A DNA stretch of 64,000 nucleotides from Acidobacteriaceae bacterium TAA 166 (GCA_000421065.1 ATWD01000001.1:3526001-3590000); one strand, 5' to 3'; positions 34,542-45,960 are shown, counted from the stretch's first letter. The notes: generated by a model not told the origin, from the sequence alone. Program-made: numbers and translations.

Positions 34542-37190
34542 TCAGGGTTGGTGGGGTGGGGTTTCGGGGCTGGGGAGGAAGAGGCTGAAGACGGTTCCGT
34601 GACGGAGGGGGTGGTCGGCGCTGCGTAGCGTGAGCCTGCCGTGATGGCGGCTGACGATGCCGGCAGAGATCCAGAGGCCGAGGCCGGTTCCATTGAGCTG
34701 CTTGGTGGTGTAGAAGGGCTCGAAGAGGCGGGCCTTTACGGCGTGCGGCATGCCGTGGCCGGTGTCGGCGATGGTGATGCAGGTCCCTCGGCGAGGGGGA
34801 TGGTTTGGGGAGCGGTCGGTGGTCTGGCGGGCGCGAACGAGGAGGCGGCCGCCGCCCTGGCGCATGGCATCGATGGCGTTGGCGATGAGGTTGTTGAGAA
34901 CCTGGCGGATGTCGTTTTCGAAGCAGAGGATGGGGTGGGTCGTGCGGAAGTCGGTCTGGACCTCGATGCCGGAGTTGAGCAGGCGGCCGTGGTAGAGGTC
35001 GAGGACGGCGCCGACGAGCTCGTGCGCGGTGACGTAGGTGGCGTTGACGGCCTGGCGGTGAAAGCGGAGGGTCTGGGTGACGATCTGGCAGACGCGCGAG
35101 AGCTCGCTTTGGGCGCTTCGGACGTAGTTTGCGACCTCTTCGGGGAGTCCTTCGGAGGTCTGGATGAGGTAGAAGAGGTTGGTGATGGCCTCGAGGGGAT
35201 TGTTGATCTCGTGGGAGATGGAGCTGGCGAGACGACCGACGGCGGCCAGCTTTTCGCTCTGGATGAGGGCCTGCTCGGAGCGTTTCTGGTGGGTGATCTC
35301 CTGCACGACGGCGGCGATGGCTTCGACCTTGCCTTCGGGGTTGCGGACGGGGGAGTAGTTGCAGTTCCAGAAACGGTGATCGGCGGGCCGGGCGGGGAGT
35401 TCGCCCTCGAAGATGTGATTGCGGATGGAGCGTCCGGAGGCGACCTCGCGGAAGATCTCTTCGATGCCGTCGAGGGGGGCTATCTCGGTGATGCGGCGGC
35501 CGAGGATGCGGTCGGCGGGGAGGCCGATGGTCTCGGCCTGGCGGTCGTTGACGCGAAGGTAGCGGAAGTCGACGGGATCGAAGAGGGCGAGGCCGATGGG
35601 AGAGGTGCGGTAGATGGTCTCGAGTTCGGCGCGCTGGCGCTCGGTCTCTCTCTGGCGCTGCTCGAGGGTCTCGGTGAAGGTCTTGCGGTCGTGGATGTCG
35701 ATGTTGACGCCGAGCCAGTGGAGGATATGACCGCGATCGTCGCGCACGGGCTGGGCGCGGAGCCAGGCCCATCGCGAGTGAGTGCCGGAGGTGTTGAGGA
35801 CACGGGCTTCCACGTCGAGATCTTCTCCGGTGGAAAGGGATCGCTGCCAGGCCTCGCGGACGCGTTTGCGGTCGCGGGGATCGAGGACGGAGATCCAATC
35901 CCGAAGGGTGAGGTCGTCTTCGGTGAATCCGTAGCTGTCGAGCAGGGTCTGGTTGCCGTAGGTGAGGGCTCCGTTGGGGGCTCCCATCCAGATGGCCTGG
36001 GGATTGAGGTCGGCGAGGATGCGGTAGCGGGCTTCGTTTTCGGCGAGAGCCTCTTCGCTGCGTTTGCGGTCGGAGATGTCGATGGAGAGGCCGCGGAGGC
36101 GGACGGCGATGCCATCGACGATGAGGGCCCGGCAGCGGTGTTCAATCCAGAGCAGGGCCCCGTGGGAGGAGCGGACGGGGAAGTCGGTGACGATGATCTC
36201 GCCGGTAGCGAGGGTGCGGTTGAGGAGATCGTCTATCTCGGAAAGGTGCTCGCGCGGGATGTAGCGGCGAAAGGCCTGGAGATCGGGCAGCTCGGAGAAG
36301 GGGCGACCGAAGACGGGGAAGGAGCCTGCGCCGAAGGTGATGGCTCCAGTGGTGAGATCGACGTCCCAGGTGGCGACGCGCGCGGCCTGCTGGACGGTGG
36401 AGAGGAGGTCGCTCTGTTGCTGGAGGGCTGCCTGGGAGCGCCGGCGGGAGGTGATATCGCGGAAGAAGAGGATGATGCCCTCTTCGGAGGGGCGGATCTG
36501 GAAGGCGAGCGAGAGGTCGAGGGGAGCAGGATAGAAGTCTTCGAGCTCAGTCGCCGGTGCTCCCTGCAGGACGCGGTCGCAGGCGGAGCGGAATCTCTCC
36601 GAGGAGAAGGGAAGCTCGCGCCAGAGATCGCGGGAGTTGAGGTCGCCGTGGAGGTTGAGAAGATTGCGCGCAGTGCGGTTGAGGAAGGTGAATCGCCGCT
36701 CGCGGTCGATGCTGACGACGCCGTCGGTGGTGGCTTCGAGGACCTGGAGGAGGCGGCGAGAGGCGGAGTCGCGGAGCAGCTCGGCGCCTTTGCGATCGGT
36801 GATGTCGCGGAAGATGACGGCGAGGCCTTCGGGGGAGGGAAGGATCTGGATATCGCGCCAGACGTCGCCGTAGGCGCTGAGGTATTCGAGCCGCGCGGGA
36901 GTTCCGGTTTGCATGACCTGGTGGTAGGCCTGTTCGACGCGGGTTCCGTGGAGGCGGGGGAAGATCTCCCAGAGGGTGGGACCGTTGAGCTGGCTGGGAT
37001 CGAGGCCGGTGCTGCGGCAGGCTTCAGGGTTGGCGAAGGTGATCTGCCATTGATGGTTGATGCAGAGGACGCCGTCGGGAAGGTGGAGGAGAAGCCGGGC
37101 GAGCTGCTCGTTGGTTGCATCCTCCCGACGCCTGGAGTGAGTTCGGCGTTCGGGGGAGGGGGCGGTCGGAATGGCGTGCAGGTCCGACAT
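34542..37190 (-). CDS. Soluble histidine kinase with five PAS domains
   Basis: This 882-residue protein has no transmembrane segment. PAS/PAC units begin near residues 30 (LLHLPDGVLCINHQWQITFA), 150, 265, 390 and 520. Each is followed by an FRDIT-, IDISDRK- or IDIHDRK-type PAC end. The kinase core has a SISHEINNPLEAITNLFYLI H box, NLIANAIDAM N box, DTGHGMP G1 and GTGLGLWIS G2. There is no receiver domain and no adjacent response regulator, so it is an orphan kinase. Several PAS domains suggest cytoplasmic sensing of redox, light or ligands. It lies upstream of a lone PEP-CTERM gene on the same strand, with about 245 bases between. Confidence 0.9.
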   Translation of the reverse strand: MSDLHAIPTAPSPERRTHSRRREDATNEQLARLLLHLPDGVLCINHQWQITFANPEACRSTGLDPSQLNGPTLWEIFPRLHGTRVEQAYHQVMQTGTPARLEYLSAYGDVWRDIQILPSPEGLAVIFRDITDRKGAELLRDSASRRLLQVLEATTDGVVSIDRERRFTFLNRTARNLLNLHGDLNSRDLWRELPFSSERFRSACDRVLQGAPATELEDFYPAPLDLSLAFQIRPSEEGIILFFRDITSRRRSQAALQQQSDLLSTVQQAARVATWDVDLTTGAITFGAGSFPVFGRPFSELPDLQAFRRYIPREHLSEIDDLLNRTLATGEIIVTDFPVRSSHGALLWIEHRCRALIVDGIAVRLRGLSIDISDRKRSEEALAENEARYRILADLNPQAIWMGAPNGALTYGNQTLLDSYGFTEDDLTLRDWISVLDPRDRKRVREAWQRSLSTGEDLDVEARVLNTSGTHSRWAWLRAQPVRDDRGHILHWLGVNIDIHDRKTFTETLEQRQRETERQRAELETIYRTSPIGLALFDPVDFRYLRVNDRQAETIGLPADRILGRRITEIAPLDGIEEIFREVASGRSIRNHIFEGELPARPADHRFWNCNYSPVRNPEGKVEAIAAVVQEITHQKRSEQALIQSEKLAAVGRLASSISHEINNPLEAITNLFYLIQTSEGLPEEVANYVRSAQSELSRVCQIVTQTLRFHRQAVNATYVTAHELVGAVLDLYHGRLLNSGIEVQTDFRTTHPILCFENDIRQVLNNLIANAIDAMRQGGGRLLVRARQTTDRSPNHPPRRGTCITIADTGHGMPHAVKARLFEPFYTTKQLNGTGLGLWISAGIVSRHHGRLTLRSADHPLRHGTVFSLFLPSPETPPHQP

Positions 37191-37226
37191 GGCAACCTAC
37201 ATCTTACAGGTGGAACGAGAAGAGGA

Positions 37227-37254
37227 TGCGCAGTGGGCCCGGCTGGCAGGCCAT
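37227..37254 (-). repeat. Interspersed palindromic repeat, fragment F
   Basis: GCGCAGTGGGCCCGGCTGGCAGGCCAT is the terminal arm of the family, standing alone in the short gap between two minus-strand genes. The flank CTTTCTTCTAAAAAATCGAA resembles the flank of copy C. Confidence 0.7.
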
Positions 37255-37283
37255 CGCCTTTCTTCTAAAAAATCGAATGCGCT

Positions 37284-38000
37284 CTAACCGGTTGTGGCGG
37301 GGGGTTCCTCGGGGGAAGAGGCTTGAATGGAGAGGTTCTGCTCGAGTTGGGCGAGACGGGACTCGAGAGCCTGGACGGTCTCGGAGAGGCGAGCGATCTC
37401 GGATTCGAGGGAGGCGATGCGCTCGGCCTGCGCGGGGCTGCCTAGGCTTGGAGCGAGGTTGCGCGGAAGGGAGGCGCTGACGTCGGACACCTCGGAGAGG
37501 AGGTGGGTGTAGCGAGCCTCACGGGAGCCGGGCTGGCGGGGGAGCAGGGCGACGAGGGGGCCGGTGGCGGCGGGATTCGCTTCGTCCGCGGGCTCGCGGG
37601 AGGCGAGACGATCGAGTGTCGACTGCACGGCGGCGAGGTCGTCGAAGGCGAAGAGGCGCTCGGAGCGGCTGCGGAGCTCGCCGGGGGTCTGGGAGCCGCG
37701 GAGGAGGAGGAGGCAGAGGACGGCAGTCTCGTCGCGGCGGAGGTTGAGCACGGTGCGGATGCGGTGCTCGTACTTGGGGACGCGAGCGTCGTGGGCGGTG
37801 GAAACGAGGTCGAGGTCTTCGAGGATGTGGAGGGCCTGACGGACGTGGTCTTCAGTGAGGTCGAGGACGGGATCGCGGCTGGACTTCTGGTTGCAGGCGT
37901 TGACGAGGGCGTTGAGCGAGAGGGGGTAGTTTTCGGGGGTGGCGATCTCTTTTTCGATGAGAGAGCCGAGAACGCGGACCTGGATGGGGTCGAGCAGCAT
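37284..38000 (-). CDS. YceH/UPF0502 (DUF480) family protein
   Basis: This 238-residue protein reads MLLDPIQVRVLGSLIEKEIA and ENYPLSLNALVNACNQKSSR, the unmistakable DUF480 start, and then tandem winged-helix domains (RGSQTPGELRSRSERLFAF). The C-terminal 40 residues form a coiled coil (ERIASLESEIARLSETVQAL), which fits dimer formation. I chose the ATG at 38000 because homologues start with the LxPxQxRVLGxLIEKE motif; an upstream ATG at 38066 is in frame but not homologous. The fold suggests DNA binding, but no function is established for the family. Confidence 0.88.
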   Translation of the reverse strand: MLLDPIQVRVLGSLIEKEIATPENYPLSLNALVNACNQKSSRDPVLDLTEDHVRQALHILEDLDLVSTAHDARVPKYEHRIRTVLNLRRDETAVLCLLLLRGSQTPGELRSRSERLFAFDDLAAVQSTLDRLASREPADEANPAATGPLVALLPRQPGSREARYTHLLSEVSDVSASLPRNLAPSLGSPAQAERIASLESEIARLSETVQALESRLAQLEQNLSIQASSPEEPPATTG

Positions 38001-38238
38001 AGAGCAATAGTCTACACAGGGATACGGGGCCGAATATGAATACATAAACGGCTTATTTATATGCATTTGCAGATTTGGGACGGCTTACAGAAAAGTTACA
38101 TTCTTCTGTTCGCGGGAGAGGAAAACGCCGTTAGACTAAGGAGAGAGTGAATGGCGAATGAAGAATCGCATTTGCGATTGCCTTATGCATTTGCGATTTT
38201 CAGGGTGGGTGCGGGCAAATTTCTCCTTGGGAGATGGG

Positions 38239-38901
38239 ATGAAGCGAGCGATCACGCTGGGTTTGGCTGCTGCTGCGATGACGGCGGCAGTGGTGGGTGG
38301 AGTGAGCGGCATCGCTCGCGCGGATGACGTCGAGGCGACGACGGGGGAGCAGTATCATCTGCGGCTGCACCACCTGCATACGGGCGAGGACATCGACGTG
38401 GTTTACCGGGTGGGGGACACGTATCTTCCGGAGGGAATGGCGCGGCTGAATCGCTTTCTGCGCGACCACCGTACCGACGCCGAGAGCCACTATGACCCGA
38501 GGGAGTTCGATCTGCTGCACTCGCTGATGGAGAAGCTGGGGCGGCCGAATGGGGTGATAGATATCGTCTGCGGGTATCGCACGCCGTGGAGCAACAATTT
38601 TTTACGGACGCGGTCGGCGAACACGGGCGTGGCTGAGCATAGCCAGCACATGGAGGCCAAGGCGATCGATATCCGGGTGCCGGGCGTGGCGACGGCGAAG
38701 CTGCGGGATACGGCGCTGAGCCTGCATGAGGGCGGCGTGGGGTACTATCCGGTGAGCCAGTTTGTGCATGTGGATGTGGGGCCGGTGCGGGAGTGGAGCT
38801 ATGGCGTGGCGCGGCGGAGGCTGGCTTCGCACACGATGGTGGCGCGGGCTGGACGGCGCGGACACCGGTCGTATCGTTCGTCTCCGGCTGCGGGCGAGTG
38901 A
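38239..38901 (+). CDS. DUF882/YcbK-like (MepK-type) murein endopeptidase
   Basis: This 220-residue exported protein begins with a signal peptide (MKRAITLGLAAAAMTAAVVG) preceded by GGGAG. The M15-like domain contains EFDLLHSLMEKLG, SQHMEAKAIDIRVPG (zinc-binding His and Asp) and FVHVDVGPVR (third zinc His), as in YcbK/MepK enzymes that cut peptidoglycan cross-links. DIVCGYRTPWSNN is also conserved. The periplasm is the expected site. An in-frame ATG at 38158 would add 27 residues but lacks an RBS. It is monocistronic with its own terminator, followed immediately by repeat copy G. Confidence 0.85.
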   Translation: MKRAITLGLAAAAMTAAVVGGVSGIARADDVEATTGEQYHLRLHHLHTGEDIDVVYRVGDTYLPEGMARLNRFLRDHRTDAESHYDPREFDLLHSLMEKLGRPNGVIDIVCGYRTPWSNNFLRTRSANTGVAEHSQHMEAKAIDIRVPGVATAKLRDTALSLHEGGVGYYPVSQFVHVDVGPVREWSYGVARRRLASHTMVARAGRRGHRSYRSSPAAGE

Positions 38902-38926
38902 TTTTTTTCAGAGTTTAGGACGTGAG

Positions 38927-38948
38927 AAAGAGCCTCTTGGGGCTCTTT
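38927..38948 (+). terminator. Rho-independent terminator of the DUF882 gene
   Basis: AAAGAGCC and GGCTCTTT pair around TCTTGG and are followed by TTCTTTT. It stands 26 bases after the stop codon. Confidence 0.85.
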
Positions 38949-38955
38949 TTCTTTT

Positions 38956-39141
38956 GCGCTGCCGCTAGGGCGCCCTGCGCGGGCGGCGGTCACTTCGTGA
39001 CGCGTGTACCGGCTTCGCCGTGGGCCTCCCGTTGGTCGGCGTGAGAATTTGTATAAGCGACCAAAGGGAGCCTTGCCCCAAAGGGAGTACACGCGTCACG
39101 AAGTGACTGCCCACGCGCAGGGCGCCCGGCTGGCAGGCCAT
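38956..39141 (-). repeat. Interspersed long palindromic repeat, copy G
   Basis: This full-length copy runs from GCGCTGCCGCTAGGG to GGCTGGCAGGCCAT. GGTCACTTCGTGACGCGTGT is mirrored by ACACGCGTCACGAAGTGACT, and CTCCCGTTGGTCG by CGACCAAAGGGAG. It sits directly after a terminator. Confidence 0.92.
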
Positions 39142-39192
39142 CTAATGTAGGGATGTAGGGAGTGGGATTATTTCGGGGATGGAGGAAGAGGG

Positions 39193-40065
39193 ATGACGGC
39201 TGGCTGGGGAAGGGTTTTAGAAGGACGCGTTGCGGTGGTGACGGGAGTGGCTCGCGGAATTGGACGGGCGGTCGCGGTGGCGTTCGCGAGGAGCGGGGCG
39301 CATGTGGTGGGGATCGATATCTGCGCGGTGGTGGATCCGCGCTCGGGCGTGGAGCCGGCGACGAAGAGCGAGCTGGAGCAGACGGGAGATCTGGTTCGCG
39401 CGGAGGGTGCGGAGTGGAGGAGCTTCGTGCTGGACCAGAGGGAGATTGCGGCGCTGCGCGGGGCCGCGGAGAAGATCGACGCGGAGTTTGGGAAGATCGA
39501 TATCTTGTTTGCCAATGCGGGAATTCAGGCGTTTCGGCCGCTGATCGAGATGGAGGACGCGGACTGGCATATCCAGATCGATGTGAACCTGACGGGGACG
39601 GCGAATGCGGTGCGGGCGTTCGCTCCACATATGGTGAAGCGGGGGTATGGGCGGATGATTCTGACGACCTCGACACAGGGACGGCATGGGACGCTGAGTG
39701 GGGCGGCTTACTCGGCTTCGAAGTGGGGGATTATCGGGCTGATGAAGTCGGCGGCTTTGGAGCTGGGGCCGCATGGGGTGACGGTGAACTGCCTGGTGCC
39801 GGGGCTGATCGATACGGCGCTGACGCGGCACGAGGAGCGGTATGCGCAGGCGCTCGAGGTGGGAGGGAAGACGCCGACGGGCGATGTGGCGCAGGATAAG
39901 GAGGCGGCGCGGAAGGTGCTGGAAGGGAAGTCGCCGCTGCGGGTGCCGTGGATCGATCCGGCGGAGATGGGGCCGGTGGTGGTGTTTCTGGCTTCGGAGG
40001 CGGCGCGGATGGTTTCGGGCGCGACCTATGATGTTACGGGTGGGGATAGCGCGAATAATGTGTGA
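39193..40065 (+). CDS. Short-chain dehydrogenase/reductase
   Basis: This 290-residue cytoplasmic oxidoreductase has a glycine-rich TGVARGIG motif (about 17-24), a DILFANAGI strand, catalytic Ser in TTSTQGRHG, and YSASK. The C-terminal DPAEMGPVVVFLASEAARMV and SGATYDVTGGDSANNV are typical. After the second strand it carries an extra segment (DICAVVDPRSGVEPATKSEL), as in carveol-dehydrogenase-like SDRs that prefer NAD. GGAGGAAGAGG precedes the ATG. Its substrate cannot be deduced and no pathway genes are adjacent. Confidence 0.87.
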   Translation: MTAGWGRVLEGRVAVVTGVARGIGRAVAVAFARSGAHVVGIDICAVVDPRSGVEPATKSELEQTGDLVRAEGAEWRSFVLDQREIAALRGAAEKIDAEFGKIDILFANAGIQAFRPLIEMEDADWHIQIDVNLTGTANAVRAFAPHMVKRGYGRMILTTSTQGRHGTLSGAAYSASKWGIIGLMKSAALELGPHGVTVNCLVPGLIDTALTRHEERYAQALEVGGKTPTGDVAQDKEAARKVLEGKSPLRVPWIDPAEMGPVVVFLASEAARMVSGATYDVTGGDSANNV

Positions 40066-40081
40066 GTTCTGATGAAAGGCC

Positions 40082-40303
40082 ATGGCCTGCTGGCCGGACC
40101 CACTGCGCTGGGCCACCCCACAAACGAAGACCTGTTTGTGGGGACCCCGGTACGGGCGGTCACTTCGTGACGTGTGTACTCCCTTCGGGGTGGGGCTCCC
40201 GTTGGGTCGCTTGAGAGGTTTTTGCGCCGCCCAGCGGGAGGCCTTGGGCGAAGCCGGTATACGCGTCACGAAGTGACCGCTGCCCGCGCGGCAGCGCCTG
40301 TTT
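40082..40303 (+). repeat. Interspersed long palindromic repeat, copy H, with nested hairpin
   Basis: This copy begins ATGGCCTGCTGGCCGG and ends GCGGCAGCGCCTG. An extra segment at about 40112-40147 includes CCCCACAAAC-GAAGACCT-GTTTGTGGGG, a perfect 10-bp hairpin. Copy J has the same segment and no other copy does. The remaining arms follow the family pattern. Confidence 0.9.
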
Positions 40304-40360
40304 CTACACGCAAGACTGATGGCCGGGGATGTCATCTTCGCTGCGATACACTGCGTATCT

Positions 40361-40732
40361 ATGAGCCGCGAATACTTTTCGAGCAATCCGCAGATGCCTT
40401 TTTCCGATGCTGTCCTGGTGGATGGTAAGACGCTTTATCTCTCGGGCCGCATTGGTCTGATCGCCGGTACTACGACGGTTCCTGAGACTGCGGAGGAAGA
40501 GGCGCACCTGGTGATGCAGGAGATTCAGCGCGTGCTGGCGATGGCGGGGATGACGATGGAGAACCTGGTCTCAGTGCAGATTTTTTGCAGCGATGTTTCG
40601 CTGTTTGACCGCTTCAATGGGGTGTATCGCACGTACTTCACGGGCAAGCTTCCGGCGCGGGCTTTTCTGGGGTCGGGACCGCTGCTGTTTGGGGCTCGGT
40701 TTGAGCTGATGGGGATCGCTCACAAGGACTAG
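40361..40732 (+). CDS. RidA (YjgF/YER057c/UK114) family protein
   Basis: This 123-residue protein contains NPQMPFSDAVLVDGKTLYLS, then VMQEIQRVLAMAGMTMENLV and the C-terminal PARAFLGSGPL...FELMGIA. The Arg of PAR is the active-site residue that binds the carboxylate of imine/enamine intermediates in RidA. The usual RxTVEV pattern after it is altered, so this may be a RidA subfamily member with another substrate. The ATG at 40361 begins MSREYFSSNPQ. It is probably co-transcribed with the next gene, 16 bases downstream. Confidence 0.85.
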   Translation: MSREYFSSNPQMPFSDAVLVDGKTLYLSGRIGLIAGTTTVPETAEEEAHLVMQEIQRVLAMAGMTMENLVSVQIFCSDVSLFDRFNGVYRTYFTGKLPARAFLGSGPLLFGARFELMGIAHKD

Positions 40733-40748
40733 GCGCGATGGGACGCGG

Positions 40749-41279
40749 TTGGCCGGATTCGCTTGGGAAGGGCCGGTGGGTCTGGAGCGGGCGCGGGCCG
40801 AGGCGCGTGAGATCGAAGGAGAGAAGCGGGCCGTGAAGGCTTTGGTCGCCGGAATGTTTGGCGAGGACGCGGAGCTGCGCAAGCGCTCGGCGGATGTGGC
40901 GCGGAGGATCACGGAGGTGGATGCCGCGCCTCTGTTTCGTCATGCGGATGAGCTGATGGGATTGCTGGCGGAGTTGTCGCTGGAGGAGTCGCGGACGCGC
41001 TGGCATCTGGGGCTTGTGGTGGCACGGGTGGCGCATACGCGGGAGCAGAGGCTGCGGGCGGCGAGGTTGATGGAGCAGCTGATGGAGGATGAGAGCAACG
41101 TGGCGCGGTGCTTGGCGATTGAAGGGATGGGGTTGCTGGCGGGTGAGGAGGCTTCGCTGCGCGGCGTGGCGGAGGAGATGGTCGAGAGGGCTTTGCGCGA
41201 GGGGACGCCGGCGATGAGGTCGCGGGCCCGGCATGTGAGGCGGCAGTGGGTGAAGGCGGAACGCAGGAAGGATGGATAG
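40749..41279 (+). CDS. Helical (HEAT-repeat-like) protein of unknown function
   Basis: This 176-residue, almost wholly helical protein has repeating units such as GEDAELRKRSADVARRITEV, FRHADELMGLLAELSLEES and MEDESNVARCLAIEGMGLLA. This resembles HEAT/DNA-alkylation-repeat proteins. The longest frame starts with TTG at 40749; no RBS stands out, so a later start is possible. It follows the RidA gene at 16 bases and has a strong terminator behind it. No function can be assigned. Confidence 0.65.
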   Translation: MAGFAWEGPVGLERARAEAREIEGEKRAVKALVAGMFGEDAELRKRSADVARRITEVDAAPLFRHADELMGLLAELSLEESRTRWHLGLVVARVAHTREQRLRAARLMEQLMEDESNVARCLAIEGMGLLAGEEASLRGVAEEMVERALREGTPAMRSRARHVRRQWVKAERRKDG

Positions 41280-41296
41280 GCGAAGCTGTGAGGTTT

Positions 41297-41335
41297 CTCC
41301 CACCTGCATCGATGGCAACGCAGGTGGGAGTTTTT
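41297..41335. terminator. Bidirectional Rho-independent terminator
   Basis: CTCCCACCTGC and GCAGGTGGGAG form an 11-bp stem followed by TTTTT. It separates the RidA transcript from the convergent alcohol dehydrogenase gene. Confidence 0.92.
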
Positions 41336-41344
41336 GCCGGGAGG

Positions 41345-42397
41345 TTACTGCCGGAGCGAGGCCATGTCAATGACGAAGCGGTACTTCACATCGCTCTTGA
41401 GCAGGCGCTCGTAGGCGTCGTTGATCTGCTGGATGTTGATCATCTCGATGTCGGAGGTGACGTTGTGCTCGCCGCAGAAGTCGAGCATCTCCTGGGTTTC
41501 CTTGATGCCTCCGATGCCGGAACCGGCGAACTGGCGCCGGCCCAGCAGAAGGTTGAAGGCAGCGACGGGGATGGGATTCTCCGGCGCTCCGACGAGGCAG
41601 AGGGTGCCGTCGACCTTGAGCAGGTTGAGGTAGGCGTTGATGTCGTGGTCGGCGGAGACGCAGTCGAGGATGAAGTCGAAGCTGCGGGCGTGCTTCTGCA
41701 TCTCGTCGGCGTTCTTGGAGATGACGACCTGGTTGGCTCCGAGGCGCTTGCCGTCCTCGACCTTGCCGGGCGAGGTGGTGAAGAGGACCACTTCGGCTCC
41801 GAAGGCGTGGGCGAACTTGACGCCCATGTGGCCGAGCCCGCCGAGACCGACGATGCCGACCTTCTGGCCGGGGCCGACGTTCCAGTGCTTCAGGGGCGAG
41901 TAGGTGGTGATTCCGGCGCAGAGGAGCGGAGCGGCGGCGGCGGAGTCGAGGGTCTCGGGGACGCGGAGGACGAAGGCCTCGTCGACGACGACGGCCTCGG
42001 AGTAGCCCCCGTAGGTCATCTTGCCGGTGTGCGGGTCGGGGCTGTTGTAGGTGAGGGTGAGGGTGTTGTCGCAGTACTGCTCGAGGCCGCGGAGGCACTG
42101 CGGGCAGGTGCGGCAGGAGTCGACCATGCAGCCGACGGCGACGAGGTCGCCTTGCCTGAACTTCTTGACGGAGCTTCCGACGCCGGTGACGCGGCCGACG
42201 ATCTCGTGGCCGGGGACGACGGGGTAAACAGAGCCGTGCCACTCGTTACGGGCCTGGTGGAGGTCGGAGTGACAGACGCCGCAGAAGAGGATCTCGATGG
42301 CGACGTCAGAGGCCGCCGGGGCGCGCCGTTCCAATGTGTAAGGAGCCAGCGGCGAGGCTGCGGACTGGGCCGCGAAAGATCGGGTGCTTGTAGACAT
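41345..42397 (-). CDS. Zinc-dependent NAD(P) alcohol dehydrogenase (YahK/cinnamyl-alcohol type)
   Basis: This 350-residue MDR-superfamily enzyme oxidises alcohols or reduces aldehydes. Catalytic zinc ligands lie in FCGVCHSD (Cys42) and PGHEIVGRV. The structural zinc loop is CMVDSCRTCPQCLRGLEQYC, with four Cys. The Rossmann motif is GLGGLGHMGVKFAHA. LPLLCAGIT-type and NPIPVAAFNLLLGRRQFAGS segments point to the YahK/CAD branch, which usually prefers NADP and aldehyde reduction. It is divergent from an AraC regulator, which likely controls it. Confidence 0.92.
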   Translation of the reverse strand: MSTSTRSFAAQSAASPLAPYTLERRAPAASDVAIEILFCGVCHSDLHQARNEWHGSVYPVVPGHEIVGRVTGVGSSVKKFRQGDLVAVGCMVDSCRTCPQCLRGLEQYCDNTLTLTYNSPDPHTGKMTYGGYSEAVVVDEAFVLRVPETLDSAAAAPLLCAGITTYSPLKHWNVGPGQKVGIVGLGGLGHMGVKFAHAFGAEVVLFTTSPGKVEDGKRLGANQVVISKNADEMQKHARSFDFILDCVSADHDINAYLNLLKVDGTLCLVGAPENPIPVAAFNLLLGRRQFAGSGIGGIKETQEMLDFCGEHNVTSDIEMINIQQINDAYERLLKSDVKYRFVIDMASLRQ

Positions 42398-42546
42398 GAA
42401 AAGAGTTCTCCTTGGGGGTGGACCTGTCGGTCATCTGTTCCTATCCTCTGCCGTAGAGAGGGATTTCTCCATACATAGAACTGCCTAATGCTTGCCTGAT
42501 TCTCCAGGAGGGATGAAATTTGAGAGAAGGATGATCTAGGCTGGAT

Positions 42547-43506
42547 GTGGGAGTTTTGGACGTTATGGACATGGATGGTATGGATCGGTTTGAGAAGAAC
42601 CGCAGGCGGATGGTCGAGATGCTGGGCCGGCTGGCCGGCGATGGGATCGGGATTATGCCGTCGGTGCTGGATGGGGTGAGGATTACGCGGTCGGCGTGCT
42701 CGTCGGCGCGGACGCCGGTAATGTATGAGCCGTGCATCGTGATCGTCGCGCAGGGGATCAAGCGCGGCTTTTTGTGCGACCGGATGTTTACCTATGACGC
42801 CCGCAACTATCTGACCCTGACGGTTCCGCTGCCCTTCGAGTGCGAGACGAAGGTGGCGGGGGACGGGACGTTTCTGGGGGTGCTGGTCCGGATTGACCTG
42901 GGGATTGTGAGCGAGCTGGTGATGAAGATGGGGGCATCGCGGCCGACGCTGGTGCAGCCGGAGGAGACGGTGAGCGAGACGCCGGTGGATATGGCGCTGA
43001 GCGACGCCGCGGTGCGGCTGCTGGAGTGCATGGAGTCGCCGGTGGATGCGGGGGTGCTGGGACCGCAGATCGTGCGGGAGATTCACTATCGCGTGCTCTG
43101 CGGGCAGCAGGGAGGGGCGTTGCAGGCTCTGCTGCTGACGGGGGGGACGCGGATGCTGATGCACCGCATCCTACACCGGATGCACTCGGAGTATGCGAGG
43201 CCGATGGATGTGGCTTCGCTGGCGAATGAGGCGGGGATGAGTGTCTCGGCCCTGCACCATCACTTCAAGGAGCTGACGGAGACTTCGCCGCTGCAGTACC
43301 TGAAGACGATACGGCTGCACAAGGCGAGGATGCTGATGGTTCAGGAGTCGATGGGGGCGGCGGTTGCGGCGGAGAGGGTGGGGTATGAGAGCCCGTCGCA
43401 GTTCAGCCGGGAGTTCAAGCGGCTGTTTGGGGCTTCGCCTTCCGAGGAGACGGAGCGGATGCGGGTGAGGCTGGGGATGGTGCGGGAGGAGTCGATGGCG
43501 GGATAG
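42547..43506 (+). CDS. AraC-family transcriptional regulator with AraC_N cupin domain
   Basis: This 319-residue protein has an N-terminal cupin domain (about 45-180) that contains PVMYEPCIVIVAQGIKRGFL and PFECETKV. A tandem HTH (about 215-300) reads PMDVASLANEAGMSVSALHH, HFKELTETSPLQYLKTIRLH and AAERVGYESPSQFSREFKRL. The YqhC-like domain order and the divergent alcohol dehydrogenase gene fit an aldehyde- or alcohol-responsive switch like E. coli YqhC-YqhD; this is inference. The GTG at 42547 and ATG at 42565 are both possible starts. Confidence 0.88.
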   Translation: MGVLDVMDMDGMDRFEKNRRRMVEMLGRLAGDGIGIMPSVLDGVRITRSACSSARTPVMYEPCIVIVAQGIKRGFLCDRMFTYDARNYLTLTVPLPFECETKVAGDGTFLGVLVRIDLGIVSELVMKMGASRPTLVQPEETVSETPVDMALSDAAVRLLECMESPVDAGVLGPQIVREIHYRVLCGQQGGALQALLLTGGTRMLMHRILHRMHSEYARPMDVASLANEAGMSVSALHHHFKELTETSPLQYLKTIRLHKARMLMVQESMGAAVAAERVGYESPSQFSREFKRLFGASPSEETERMRVRLGMVREESMAG

Positions 43507-43544
43507 AAAGGCGACCTATGCCGCCTCCGTTTGTCGCGCAGATC

Positions 43545-43572
43545 AAAGGGCCGCTATTGCTGGCGGCCCTTT
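43545..43572. terminator. Bidirectional terminator between the AraC and radical SAM genes
   Basis: AAAGGGCCGC pairs with GCGGCCCTTT around an eight-base loop. A and T runs are part of the stem. Confidence 0.85.
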
Positions 43573-43612
43573 GTGGTTTTGGTTTTGCACCGGAGGCGCG
43601 GTTGGCTGGAGG

Positions 43613-45709
<2,097 letters not shown>

Positions 45710-45960
45710 ATCTGTTTCTGTCTCCTGAATTCCTGTTGAAAGCCTGAACAGCTGCCTCTGAAAGCTTATTCGGCTGAGGGTGCCTTTCGGAAGTGTGCAC
45801 CCTGATTCAGCCCTGACCGTCTTCCATCATAAATGGATGAAGGGCAATGGGTTGAACCTCGTTAAAACTACGCACATTCGGAGCAGGACTGAAGGGGTGG
45901 CAAGCGAACGGGCAGTTTTTGCATTGAATGGGGAGGATAGGAGGGTGAGTGGGGGAAGAA

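Noticed and set aside
34641-37268. 875-codon plus-strand frame over the PAS kinase
   Set aside because: It is antisense to a protein with complete kinase boxes; the composition is a mirror of those codons.
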